A DNA stretch of 44,837 nucleotides, from positions 1 through 44,837 of the forward strand of contig NZ_KV786236.1 in assembly GCF_001806875.1 (NCBI RefSeq), given 5' to 3'. Numbering within the stretch: the stretch's first letter is position 1; each line of letters begins with the position of its first letter. A program made the translations under genes and the position numbers. This document shows positions 37,493 to 44,837 of the stretch, piece by piece. A model generated the notes under the pieces. It had not been told where the DNA came from, searched no databases, and saw only the letters and a program-made list of their open reading frames with translations. The stretch comes from Corynebacterium sp. HMSC29G08 (GTDB taxonomy: Bacteria; Actinomycetota; Actinomycetes; Mycobacteriales; Mycobacteriaceae).

Positions 37493-38719
37493 ATGACCCA
37501 AACCTTTGTAGAAAACCCCTTGGCGGCCGGCCATTATGACCGCAAGGATTGGCCGACCCAGCGCGGCAACCGCGAGGAGTTCGTCGCACGCTTTGGTGAG
37601 GAGCGCGCACGGCGCTTTGAGCAGGCCTACTGGGCGATGGACCCGATCGCAGACGCACTGTTCACCAGTGGCGCCAAGGTCAAGGACATCATGCCGCAGC
37701 TGCGTGAAACACTCGCCCGCGGCGAGGCCGATGAGAACACCCTGCCTGAGGTAGCGGCCCTGATCGATGACATGAACAAGGCGCTTGAGGGCGTTGACTG
37801 GGAGCGCCTGGAGCGCGGCCAGCGTGCGGCGCTGTCGATCCCGGTGTTGGCGCAGAACCTCTCGCTCGGACCGGGTGCGCTGATCCACACCTACGCCACC
37901 CCGTCCATTGCGGACATCCTGGTCAACACCGGTGAGCTGACCGAAGGTGCGGTGCACCGTCTGGCCTACACCACCAACTGGATCTACTCGGTGTACCTGA
38001 AGGATGGCCTGAAGCCCGGCAACGTCAGCTACATCCACACCGGCATGGTGCGCGCTATGCACGCACACGTGCGTCGCGTGCAGACCAAGCTGGGCCTGGA
38101 CTACTCCGAGTGGGGCGCGCCGATCAGTGAATTCGACATGTTCCGCACCTGGTTTGACTTCACCTACATCGCCTTCACCTACTGCCGCAACCTGGGCTAC
38201 CGCATGTCGCTGGAGGAGGAGCAGGACCTGTTCTACCTCTGGAAGATTGTCGGCCTGATGCTGGGTATTCCGGGCGACATTCTGGAGCCGGAGACGGATA
38301 TCGACGCCTCGCAGGAAACCATCGACGCAATCCACTTCGTGGACGGCGAGCCGAACGAGGCCTCTCGCGCCCTGGTAGAGGCACTCTTCTACGGCTTCCG
38401 CACCAACGTCAAGGCGCTGTTGCCGTTTTCCGATGAAACCATCGATGACTGGATGTACGCCGCCACCCGCATCATGCATGGCGACGAGGTTGCGGACATC
38501 TACAACGTGCCGCACGCAGCGTCGCGTCCCTTCACCGAGCTGGCGATCCCGCAGGTGCAGGAACGCTACGACCTTCTGCGCGCCAACCCAGAGGCGCTGG
38601 AGAAGGAAGTGGCACAAAACCACCAGATTCTGCTTGATGCCCTGACTCAAGAAACGTCCTACATGGGCCAAGACGAAGGCATCAAGATGAACGACGGTGA
38701 GTACCGCGCAGGCGCCTAG
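37493..38719 (+). CDS. DUF2236 (MpaB/Lcp-like) putative haem oxygenase, copy 2
   Basis: 408 residues, clearly diverged from copy 1 but the same fold pattern: YIHTGMVRAMHAHVRR (His190, His192), SEWGAPISEFDMFRTWFDFTYIAF, CRNLGYRMSLEEEQDLFYLW and IVGLMLGIPGDILEP. This spacing is close to the bacterial DUF2236/Lcp consensus, so it is the more canonical of the pair. It is cytoplasmic with CGGAGAA before its ATG. The tandem layout suggests a heteromer or two consecutive cleavage steps; both are inference. Confidence 0.82.
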   Translation: MTQTFVENPLAAGHYDRKDWPTQRGNREEFVARFGEERARRFEQAYWAMDPIADALFTSGAKVKDIMPQLRETLARGEADENTLPEVAALIDDMNKALEGVDWERLERGQRAALSIPVLAQNLSLGPGALIHTYATPSIADILVNTGELTEGAVHRLAYTTNWIYSVYLKDGLKPGNVSYIHTGMVRAMHAHVRRVQTKLGLDYSEWGAPISEFDMFRTWFDFTYIAFTYCRNLGYRMSLEEEQDLFYLWKIVGLMLGIPGDILEPETDIDASQETIDAIHFVDGEPNEASRALVEALFYGFRTNVKALLPFSDETIDDWMYAATRIMHGDEVADIYNVPHAASRPFTELAIPQVQERYDLLRANPEALEKEVAQNHQILLDALTQETSYMGQDEGIKMNDGEYRAGA

Positions 38720-38773
38720 CTGAAGCGCGGACACCAAAAAACGACCCCATTTTTGAAAGGAAAAGCATCCTCC

Positions 38774-40147
38774 ATGTCCAACCAGTACCGTGTGCAGAAC
38801 CCCTGGACCAACGAAATCGTTGAAACCTTCGACTTTTTGACCGATGAGCAGGTTGAGCAGACCCTGGCAAAATCCGCCGAGGCATTCAAGACCTGGCGCA
38901 ACACTTCCTTTGAGGAGCGCGCAGCAATTGTGAGCAAGGCAGCCCAGCTGTTGAAGGAGCGTGCAGGGGAGCTCGCACAGATCGCCGCTGAGGAAATGGG
39001 TAAGCCCATTCCGGAAGGCGAGTGGGAGATGAACTTCTCCGGCGACATCATGCAGTTCTATGCCGACAACGCACCGGAGCACTCCGCACCGAAGGAGGTT
39101 GAGGTTCCGGGTGGCAAGGCCGTTGTCCGTCGCCTGCCGCTGGGTACCATCCTGGGCATCATGCCGTGGAACTACCCGATCTACCAGATCGCACGTTTCG
39201 CCGGACCGAACCTGATGAACGGCAACTGCATCCTGCTCAAACACGCAGAGATCACCCCGAAGTCGGGTGCGGCGTTTGAGCAGATCATGCTGGACGCTGG
39301 CCTCCCGGAGGGCGTATTCATCAACATTTACGCCACCCACGACCAGATTGAGACCATCATCGGTGACCCGCGCGTCCAGGGCGTGTCCCTGACCGGCTCC
39401 GAGCGTGCAGGTGCGAAGGTTGCTGAGATCGCTGGCCGCAATCTGAAGAAGGTAGTGCTCGAGCTCGGCGGCACCGACCCGTACATCATTCTGGACTCCG
39501 CAGACATCAAGGCATCCGCTCAGGAGGCTTGGGACAAGCGCATCCACAACGCTGGCCAGGCCTGTACCTCCAACAAGCGCATCATCGTCATGGATGAGAT
39601 TTACGACGAGTTCGTGGACGCCATGGTGGAGATCGCGGAGGGCTACACCAAGGGTGACCCGCGCACCCCGGGTGCGAACGAGTACTTCCCAATGTCCTCG
39701 CGTCGCGCAGCCGAGATCCTCAAGGATCAGGTTGACCGCTCCGTGGCTGCAGGTGCAACCTTGCGCACCGGTGGTGAGATCGACGACACCACCGCGTACT
39801 TCACCCCGGCCGTTCTGACCGACCTTCCGGTTGGCTCCGAGCCGTACTACGAGGAGTTCTTCGGCCCAGTGGCTGAGATCTACAAGGTCTCCTCCGTTGA
39901 GGACGCTGTGGAGCTGGCTAACAACTCCTACCAGGGCCTCGGCGGTGCCGTGTTCTCCCAGGATGTGGAGAAGGCTACCGAGGTTGCAGACCAGATTGAT
40001 ACCGGCATGATCCACGTCAACTTGGGCCAGTACTTCTCCGCAGTGCTGCCGTTCGGTGGCGTAAAGCGCTCCGGCTTTGGCCGCGAGCTCTCCGTGTTCG
40101 CACTCGATGAGTTTGTGAACAAGCAGTACCGCTACATCAACGACTAG
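38774..40147 (+). CDS. Aldehyde dehydrogenase, succinate-semialdehyde dehydrogenase type
   Basis: 457 residues. NAD(P)-dependent oxidation of an aldehyde to an acid. Catalytic Cys264 ([11 protein letters not shown]), Glu230 ([11 protein letters not shown]), and the cofactor loop [18 protein letters not shown] and KRSGFGRE near the end match the GabD/Sad branch. The ATG at 38774 follows GAAAGG. It lies 54 bp after the second DUF2236 gene and could oxidise an aldehyde released by those enzymes. Ordinary SSADH in GABA use is possible, but no gabT is nearby. Confidence 0.92.
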   Translation: MSNQYRVQNPWTNEIVETFDFLTDEQVEQTLAKSAEAFKTWRNTSFEERAAIVSKAAQLLKERAGELAQIAAEEMGKPIPEGEWEMNFSGDIMQFYADNAPEHSAPKEVEVPGGKAVVRRLPLGTILGIMPWNYPIYQIARFAGPNLMNGNCILLKHAEITPKSGAAFEQIMLDAGLPEGVFINIYATHDQIETIIGDPRVQGVSLTGSERAGAKVAEIAGRNLKKVVLELGGTDPYIILDSADIKASAQEAWDKRIHNAGQACTSNKRIIVMDEIYDEFVDAMVEIAEGYTKGDPRTPGANEYFPMSSRRAAEILKDQVDRSVAAGATLRTGGEIDDTTAYFTPAVLTDLPVGSEPYYEEFFGPVAEIYKVSSVEDAVELANNSYQGLGGAVFSQDVEKATEVADQIDTGMIHVNLGQYFSAVLPFGGVKRSGFGRELSVFALDEFVNKQYRYIND

Positions 40148-40165
40148 TTGCTAGCTCACTCAAAC

Positions 40166-40195
40166 GCGCTCACCCTTATCGATGGGGGTGGGCGC
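40166..40195 (+). terminator. Stem-loop after the aldehyde dehydrogenase gene
   Basis: GCGCTCACCC and GGGTGGGCGC pair over 10 bp with one T-G wobble around a 10-nt loop, 18 bp after the stop. No strong T-run, so termination may be incomplete or Rho-assisted. Confidence 0.55.
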
Positions 40196-40259
40196 GCGCT
40201 GCTGTTCCAGCAGGAAGCCCGAAACCTAGCCGAGTCACAATAGTCACACCCGTAACAGG

Positions 40260-40275
40260 TAGAGTAGGCGGCGTG
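40260..40275 (+). promoter_or_regulatory. -10 box and leaderless GTG start of ftsE
   Basis: TAGAGT at 40260-40265 ends 7 bp before the GTG, so the transcript should start at the codon. No Shine-Dalgarno sequence is present. Confidence 0.5.
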
Positions 40276-40959
40276 ATCCGCTTTGACCATGTGACCAAGT
40301 CGTACCCAACATCGACACGGCCCGCCCTGGATAACGTCTCGCTTGAGATTCCAGACGGGGACTTTGCCTTCCTTATCGGCCCGTCCGGTTCAGGTAAGTC
40401 GACGTTTTTGCAGTTGATGATCCGTGAGGAAAACGTCACCTCGGGCGACATTTACTTCAATGACTTTCACGTCAACGCGCTGAAAGGCAAGGACGTGAAT
40501 AAGCTGCGCCAGGCCATTGGCTACGTCTTCCAGGATTTCCGACTGTTGCCACGGCTGAATGTCTACGACAACGTTGCTTTTGCGCTTGAGGTCATTGGTA
40601 TGAAAAAGACCAGGATTGCCAAGTTGGTGCCGGAGGCGTTGGAGTTGGTGGGGTTGGCGTCGAAAAGCACAAGGATGCCCCATGAGCTCTCGGGCGGCGA
40701 GCAGCAGCGAGTGGCGATTGCGCGCGCGTTTGTGAACAAGCCGAAGCTGATGCTGGCGGATGAGCCGACGGGCAACCTGGATCCTGATACGGCAGATGAG
40801 ATTATGGCGCTTTTGGCGCGCATCAACAGGCTGGGCACGACCGTGGTCATGTCCACGCACAACGCGCGTGCGGTCAACGACATGCGCAAACGTGTCATTG
40901 AGTTGGAGTTGGGCAAGCTTGTGCGTGACGACGCCAACGGTGTCTACGGGAGGGCATAA
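40273..40959 (+). CDS. ftsE: Cell-division ABC ATPase FtsE
   Basis: 228 residues. Walker [10 protein letters not shown], signature LSGGEQQRV, Walker [14 protein letters not shown], switch His in MSTHNAR. With FtsX it forms a complex that controls peptidoglycan hydrolases at the septum, driven by ATP. It starts with GTG, probably leaderless, and its stop is directly followed by the ftsX ATG. The -10 lies in the DNA right next to the accessory block, so the gene kept its own promoter. Confidence 0.97.
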   Translation: MIRFDHVTKSYPTSTRPALDNVSLEIPDGDFAFLIGPSGSGKSTFLQLMIREENVTSGDIYFNDFHVNALKGKDVNKLRQAIGYVFQDFRLLPRLNVYDNVAFALEVIGMKKTRIAKLVPEALELVGLASKSTRMPHELSGGEQQRVAIARAFVNKPKLMLADEPTGNLDPDTADEIMALLARINRLGTTVVMSTHNARAVNDMRKRVIELELGKLVRDDANGVYGRA

Positions 40960-41862
40960 ATGAACTGGGGCTTTATCTTCCGCGAGGGCATTAAGGGCCT
41001 TGGCCGCAACATCACCATGACGATCGCGCTGGTGATTACTACCGCCCTGTCGCTGGCGTTGGTGGGCACGGGCATTTTGATGTCGCGCGCGACTGCTGAG
41101 ACGAAGAACCTCTACCTTGACCGCGTTGAGGTCATGGTGGAGCTGGACGAAGAGATTTCGGCCAATGACCAGGACTGTTCCTCCGAGGCATGCCTTGAGG
41201 TGCGTGACAAACTGCAGAGCGACGATCGGGTGGAGCAGGTGACGTTCCGCTCCCGCGAGCAGTCATACGAGCGTTTCGTGGAACTGTTCCAAGACACTGA
41301 GCCGGACCTCGTTCGTGAAACCAGTCCGGAGGCGCTTCCTGCGGTCCTGCACGTGCGCTTGAAGGACCCGGGCGACCAAGGGCCGATCAGTGATATCGCA
41401 ACAATGCCACAGGTCAGCGTGGTCACCGATCAGGCGGATACCGTGCGCCAGGCGGCGAAAACGATGGACACCTTCCGCAATGTCACCTGGATGGTGGCGG
41501 CGGTACAGGGGTTGGCTGCGCTGTTTCTGATTGTGAACATGGTGCAGTTGGCGGCGTTCCACCGTCGTGAACAGATTGGGATCATGCGCATGGTGGGTGC
41601 TTCCAGGTGGTTCACCCAAGCCCCATTCGTGCTTGAGGCGGTGCTTTCTGTGCTCATGGGCTCGATCTTGGCCACGTTGCTCGTATGGGTTGGCAAACGT
41701 TCCGTCATTGACACCATGCTGGGGGAGCTCTACGCCTCGCAGCTGATTGCGCACGTGCCGGATTCTGCGGTGTTTGTGGTGTTGCCGCTGGTAGGGCTTG
41801 GTGCAATGCTGATCGGCGGGCTGGCCGCGCAGGTGGCGCTTCGTTCCTACGTGCGTAAGTAG
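40960..41862 (+). CDS. ftsX: Cell-division permease-like protein FtsX
   Basis: 300 residues, four transmembrane helices: one near residues 20-45, then an extracellular domain of about 120 residues containing two Cys (QDCSSEACLEV, likely a disulfide), and three helices from about 170 on (VTWMVAAVQGLAALFLIVNM onward). RREQIGIMRMVGAS is typical of FtsX/MacB. It relays FtsE ATP cycling to outside hydrolases. GGGAGG precedes the ATG within the end of ftsE. Confidence 0.97.
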   Translation: MNWGFIFREGIKGLGRNITMTIALVITTALSLALVGTGILMSRATAETKNLYLDRVEVMVELDEEISANDQDCSSEACLEVRDKLQSDDRVEQVTFRSREQSYERFVELFQDTEPDLVRETSPEALPAVLHVRLKDPGDQGPISDIATMPQVSVVTDQADTVRQAAKTMDTFRNVTWMVAAVQGLAALFLIVNMVQLAAFHRREQIGIMRMVGASRWFTQAPFVLEAVLSVLMGSILATLLVWVGKRSVIDTMLGELYASQLIAHVPDSAVFVVLPLVGLGAMLIGGLAAQVALRSYVRK

Positions 41863-41878
41863 TAGACTTTGGACACTT

Positions 41879-42373
41879 ATGGCCAAGAAAAAGAAGTCCA
41901 AGCTGAGCAATTCCGGGGTGCTTGCCACTAACCGGAAGGCTCGCCATGACTACAACATCTTGGATTCCTGGGAGTGCGGCATTGTGCTGCAGGGCACCGA
42001 GATTAAGGCGTTGCGCGAGGGCAAAGTCTCCCTCGTGGAGGCCTTCGCAACCATTGACAACGGCGAGGTCTGGCTGCGCAACATGCACATTCCGGAGTAC
42101 TCGCGCGGCCACTGGACGAATCATCCGCCGCGACGCACCCGCAAGCTGCTCATGCACCGCAGAGAGATTGATTCGCTGGAGGGCAAGCTTCGCGACGGCA
42201 ACCGTACCCTCGTCCCACTCTCCCTCTACTTGAAGGACGGCCGCGCCAAGGTGGAGCTTGGTCTTGCGCAGGGTAAGCAGGATTATGACAAGCGCCGTGA
42301 CATTAAGCGTCGTACTGAGGACCGCGAAATCACGCGCGAGCTGGGGCGCAAGCTGAAGGGGATTAAGGCCTAA
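41879..42373 (+). CDS. smpB: SsrA-binding protein
   Basis: 164 residues. SmpB binds tmRNA and delivers it to stalled ribosomes. Recognised by NRKARHDYNILD, CGIVLQGTEIKALREGK, LVPLSLYLKDGRAKVELGLA and a Lys/Arg-rich C-terminal tail that enters the mRNA channel. A -10-like TAGACT lies about 11 bp before the ATG. The partner tmRNA gene is 690 bp downstream. Confidence 0.98.
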   Translation: MAKKKKSKLSNSGVLATNRKARHDYNILDSWECGIVLQGTEIKALREGKVSLVEAFATIDNGEVWLRNMHIPEYSRGHWTNHPPRRTRKLLMHRREIDSLEGKLRDGNRTLVPLSLYLKDGRAKVELGLAQGKQDYDKRRDIKRRTEDREITRELGRKLKGIKA

Positions 42374-42376
42374 ACA

Positions 42377-43027
42377 ATGAAGAAGACCGCACTGATTACG
42401 GGCGCAACCCGCGGCATTGGTCACGCGATTGCGCAAGAGTTGGGCAAGGACCACCATATTTATGCAGGTGCTTCGGCCGATGCCTCCGAGGTGGTTGCCG
42501 AGCTGCCGAGCGCAGAGCCGTTCGTTGCGGACCTGACGGATACCGATGCGATTCTGCGTGCCGCTTCCCGGATCGAGCAGCTCGATGTGCTCGTCCTTTC
42601 CGCCGGTGTGATGGAGCATGGCCCGCTGGAGCAGCTCGATGACGCCGCGTGGCGCAGGATGATGGAGGTCAACCTGTTCGCGCCCGTCACCCTGACTCGC
42701 GCATTGCTTCCTGCTTTACGACGCCAACGTGGCCTCATCATCACCCTCAACTCCGGCGCCGGCTTCCACGGAATTGCAGATAACTCCGGCTACTGCGCCT
42801 CCAAGTTCGCACTCCGAGGCTTTACTGAGTCACTGCAACTTGAAGAAGCCGGCAAGATCCGTGTGACCTCTTTGCACCCAGGACGCACGGACACCGACAT
42901 GCTCGCTGGTGATGACGCTTTGCCGAAGATGCCCGCCACCGAAGTGGCCAAAGCTGCGCGCCTTGCGGTTGACGCCGGGCCCGATGCAGTGGTGGAGTTC
43001 TTGCGCGTGAGGCCGTCGGCAAGCTAG
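42377..43027 (+). CDS. Short-chain dehydrogenase/reductase
   Basis: 216 residues, classical SDR: cofactor motif TGATRGIG (residues 8-15), LVLSAGVM in the NNAG position, catalytic Tyr-x3-Lys in SGYCASKFALRG with the preceding Ser (LNSGAGF), and LHPGRTDTDM after it. The substrate is unknown. It lies 3 bp after smpB and is likely co-transcribed with it. Confidence 0.93.
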   Translation: MKKTALITGATRGIGHAIAQELGKDHHIYAGASADASEVVAELPSAEPFVADLTDTDAILRAASRIEQLDVLVLSAGVMEHGPLEQLDDAAWRRMMEVNLFAPVTLTRALLPALRRQRGLIITLNSGAGFHGIADNSGYCASKFALRGFTESLQLEEAGKIRVTSLHPGRTDTDMLAGDDALPKMPATEVAKAARLAVDAGPDAVVEFLRVRPSAS

Positions 43028-43063
43028 AGTGCTTCATTACCTACGTTTTCTCGTAGTGGACAT

Positions 43064-43451
43064 GGGGTCGATTCTGGTTTCGACTTCATCTACTTAGCCA
43101 GGGGAAGCGTGCCGGTGCAGGCAGGAGACCACCGTGAGCGTCGCTGTAACTAATAAACGCAGAGAAGAACTCTCAGCGTGACTACGCCCTCGCTGCCTAA
43201 TAAATAGAGCTAGCGACCTGCGTGTCCGTCAGGCCGGGGAAGTCCCCGACCCGGTACCTGGCGTCGACTTAGGGGACTTGCCTTCCGGCCCTGTCAGTGG
43301 GGCCTTGGAAGGGACACCTTTCACTGACTGGGCCCGTCATCCGGACATGTTCGTCTGATCCGGAGGGCCGAGTAGAGATTCTGTGCGAACTGCGCACGGA
43401 GAAGCCCTGGCGCGGTGGTGAAGGACCCGGGTTCAATTCCCGGCGGCTCCA
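43064..43451 (+). ncRNA. ssrA: Transfer-messenger RNA
   Basis: The 5' end GGGGTCGATTCTGGTTTCGAC and the 3' T-arm (GGTTCAATTCCCGG) with the CGGCTCC acceptor strand form the tRNA-like half; the seven acceptor pairs include G-T wobbles, the discriminator is A, and CCA is not encoded. The tag reading frame at 43159-43200 starts at GCA and encodes AEKNSQRDYALAA, followed by TAA; it ends in ALAA, the protease-recognition end. Length about 388 nt. Confidence 0.96.
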
Positions 43452-43460
43452 CTGGTGGGG

Positions 43461-43497
43461 TAAAACCCGCTGGTCAAAGCAATGCCAGCGGGTTTTA
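43461..43497. terminator. Strong bidirectional-type terminator after ssrA
   Basis: TAAAACCCGCTGG and CCAGCGGGTTTTA form a perfect 13-bp stem with an 11-nt loop; the stem has its own A-run and T-run, as in intrinsic terminators. It lies 9 bp after the tmRNA end. Confidence 0.92.
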
Positions 43498-43545
43498 CGT
43501 TTCTTCCTACGTACATTGCAGGTCCCGTTTTTAAAATATCGGGGC

Positions 43546-44238
43546 ATGAATTGCACTTTTAATCCACGGGTAGTTACCGCACAGCTAACCGCAATCTGTG
43601 CTGCGGGTCTCCTTGCGGGATGTAGCGGCACACCCGAAACTGTGACGGAAACGGTGACGGAAACTGTTGCTGAGACGTCTGCAGTGACGGGTTCTGAGGC
43701 TGTATCCGAGGTTCGTGAGTCGACACCGTCTGCTTCGGAGTCTGCTCCCGGAGCTGCTGTGCCCGAGCGCGGCGTGCCTGGAGCTCCGCTTGCGTATCCA
43801 GGCGCGGGTGGTCCAATTCCTCCGAATGCTCGCCCGATAGCAACGGTCAAGAGCTATGAAGGCATGGATGTTGAGTACGCGGTATTTACTACGCCCTCCG
43901 GAAACATCGGCTGCATGATGAACCTTGAAGACCCACCAATGTTCGATTGCGGTGTCGAGTCCTACATGGAAACTGAGCAATACGGCATCGGTGAACTGGG
44001 AATGCCTCGCTGGATGGTTGAGGTACTGCACGGTTACGTCCGTGAGCAGAACGAGCCCCCACTGTATTCGGATCTTGTATGGCCCGAAGGCTCGCCTTCT
44101 ACCGAGGTGGTGCAATACGGCGAGGTGGTCTACCACGGACCGTTTGTCTGTGCGGTGGAGCAAACCGGCGTGACTTGCTGGGATTCCGAAAGCGGTAAGG
44201 GAGCCTGGATGGAGCGCGAAAACACGGTCTTTTTCTGA
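43546..44238 (+). CDS. Secreted lipoprotein of unknown function
   Basis: 230 residues from the ATG at 43546. Lipobox LLAGC (Cys26) is followed by a low-complexity linker with a repeated V-T-E-T unit and Ser/Glu/Pro-rich stretch to about residue 95. The C-terminal domain contains FTTPSGNIGCMMNL and three more Cys (FDCG, FVCAV, VTCWD), a pattern seen in many actinobacterial surface proteins, with no known function. The longer frame back to 43297 lies inside the tmRNA gene and is rejected. A -10-like TAAAAT lies 8 bp before the start. Confidence 0.8.
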   Translation: MNCTFNPRVVTAQLTAICAAGLLAGCSGTPETVTETVTETVAETSAVTGSEAVSEVRESTPSASESAPGAAVPERGVPGAPLAYPGAGGPIPPNARPIATVKSYEGMDVEYAVFTTPSGNIGCMMNLEDPPMFDCGVESYMETEQYGIGELGMPRWMVEVLHGYVREQNEPPLYSDLVWPEGSPSTEVVQYGEVVYHGPFVCAVEQTGVTCWDSESGKGAWMERENTVFF

Positions 44239-44361
44239 CACGTATTTCCCTTTTTTGCTGGTCAGGGGTGTGTAGGGGGTGGGGTTTATACTGATTGCAG
44301 CCGCTAGCATGGCTGTCAAACGTATAGGCGGATAATAGTACAATAAATCATGTTTATCCTC

Positions 44362-44391
44362 TTGCGTTTGGAACAGGTGGTCGGCTATAAT
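44362..44391 (+). promoter_or_regulatory. Promoter before the HNH-type gene
   Basis: TTGCGT (-35) and a consensus TATAAT (-10) separated by 18 bp, about 50 bp upstream of the GTG start. The remaining intergenic bases (44239-44361) are AT-rich and hold no gene I can see. Confidence 0.6.
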
Positions 44392-44443
44392 TAGGGGTAT
44401 AAAACAAAAGGGAAGACGGGAACATAACACTTGGGGGTACATC

Positions 44444-44837
44444 GTGGGTAAGCCATACTTTCGCACCCAGCGACCAGACGATCCATTGAGCACCTGTAGT
44501 CAGGGTATCCGCGATATGTACTGGAATGCGTTTTGCCGCTTCGCTACCGATGGGGCACATATTGATGACTTCGAAGTGGAAGTAGTGGCCATTAGGGAAG
44601 CGACCGGCTGGGCTAAATCTCTTGTTGAAGGCGCGATTTTTGCCCATGCGCGCCTGCAGCATTTGCCGAAGTTGCATGCTTTGCAGGCTGAAACGCGTGT
44701 GATGAATCTGCAGCATTTGCGGGCGATTGATAGTACGCTTGCTGAACTTGGCCCTGAGATTACTGATGAAGCCTATGGTCAGTTCGATGCAATGTTGACG
44801 GCGACGTTTACTCCGACACGTGCTGGTCAGAACACTC
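44444..44837 (+). CDS. DUF222-type N-terminus of a probable HNH endonuclease-family protein, cut by window end
   Basis: 131 residues visible from a GTG with GGGGGT upstream. The segment HARLQHLPKLHALQAETR...LQHLRAIDSTLAEL resembles the helical DUF222/13E12-repeat region that precedes HNH domains in corynebacterial multicopy proteins. The HNH motif itself would lie beyond 44837, so the nuclease call is inference. These genes are often found in many copies and in variable regions. Confidence 0.65.
   Translation, partial: MGKPYFRTQRPDDPLSTCSQGIRDMYWNAFCRFATDGAHIDDFEVEVVAIREATGWAKSLVEGAIFAHARLQHLPKLHALQAETRVMNLQHLRAIDSTLAELGPEITDEAYGQFDAMLTATFTPTRAGQNT

Noticed and set aside
37103..40015. 970-codon open frame on the minus strand
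   Set aside because: It is antisense to the DUF2236 and aldehyde dehydrogenase genes, which have clear families and ribosome-binding sites. Long antisense frames are common in GC-rich coding DNA, and the translation resembles no family.
43297..43545. N-terminal extension of the lipoprotein gene
   Set aside because: This part overlaps the 3' half of tmRNA and its terminator; the signal peptide and lipobox begin at 43546.

Overview
The window comes from a high-GC actinobacterium, almost certainly a Corynebacterium. Evidence: the core block impA-hisN / prfB / ftsE-ftsX / smpB / ssrA, a mycothiol-era xi-class GST, a tmRNA tag ending in RDYALAA, thiOSG next to thiE, a DUF222-type HNH gene at the right edge, and several apparently leaderless starts. 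The species cannot be fixed from sequence alone. No phage, IS or CRISPR is visible, but several blocks look inserted into older gene neighbourhoods.

Left part (1-12001): a xi-class GST (partial), a small secreted protein and thiF lie on the minus strand. Divergent from them runs a DMT permease and a complete urease operon ureABC-EFG-D (3699-8823). Convergent to urease is a four-gene minus-strand operon for a BtuCDF/FecCD-type ABC importer ending in an ArsR-type regulator. It is a plausible nickel (chelate) supply system for urease. A strong inverted repeat over its promoter is a candidate operator.

Thiamine part (12002-23510): thiG, thiS, thiO and thiE (minus) make the thiazole and join the two halves of thiamine; thiF is about 10 kb away on the same strand, so the urease/ABC block seems to have split a thiEOSGF operon. 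A second insertion between thiE and thiO is an AAA/DUF4143 ATPase preceded by 4.5 copies of a 23-bp repeat. Upstream of thiE are a DUF418 membrane protein and a CDF metal exporter under a yybP-ykoY (Mn2+) riboswitch, then a GNAT acetyltransferase and a secreted trypsin-like protease. impA and hisN follow thiC, which has a TPP riboswitch.

Right part (23556-44837): a 3.9-kb module of DASS/SLC13 permease, CRP-domain histidine kinase and stand-alone receiver sits between thiC and prfB, flanked by a scarred direct repeat of the thiC 5' region. Between prfB and ftsE lies an 11.5-kb accessory block: an MHS-family transporter, a three-subunit biotin carboxylase/carboxyltransferase with a DUF606 permease, and a cluster of a flavin/[2Fe-2S] reductase, two DUF2236 (MpaB/Lcp-like) putative haem oxygenases and a succinate-semialdehyde-type dehydrogenase. 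The last cluster is the best candidate for an undescribed catabolic system. The window ends with ftsE-ftsX-smpB-SDR, tmRNA, a lipoprotein and the start of an HNH-type protein.
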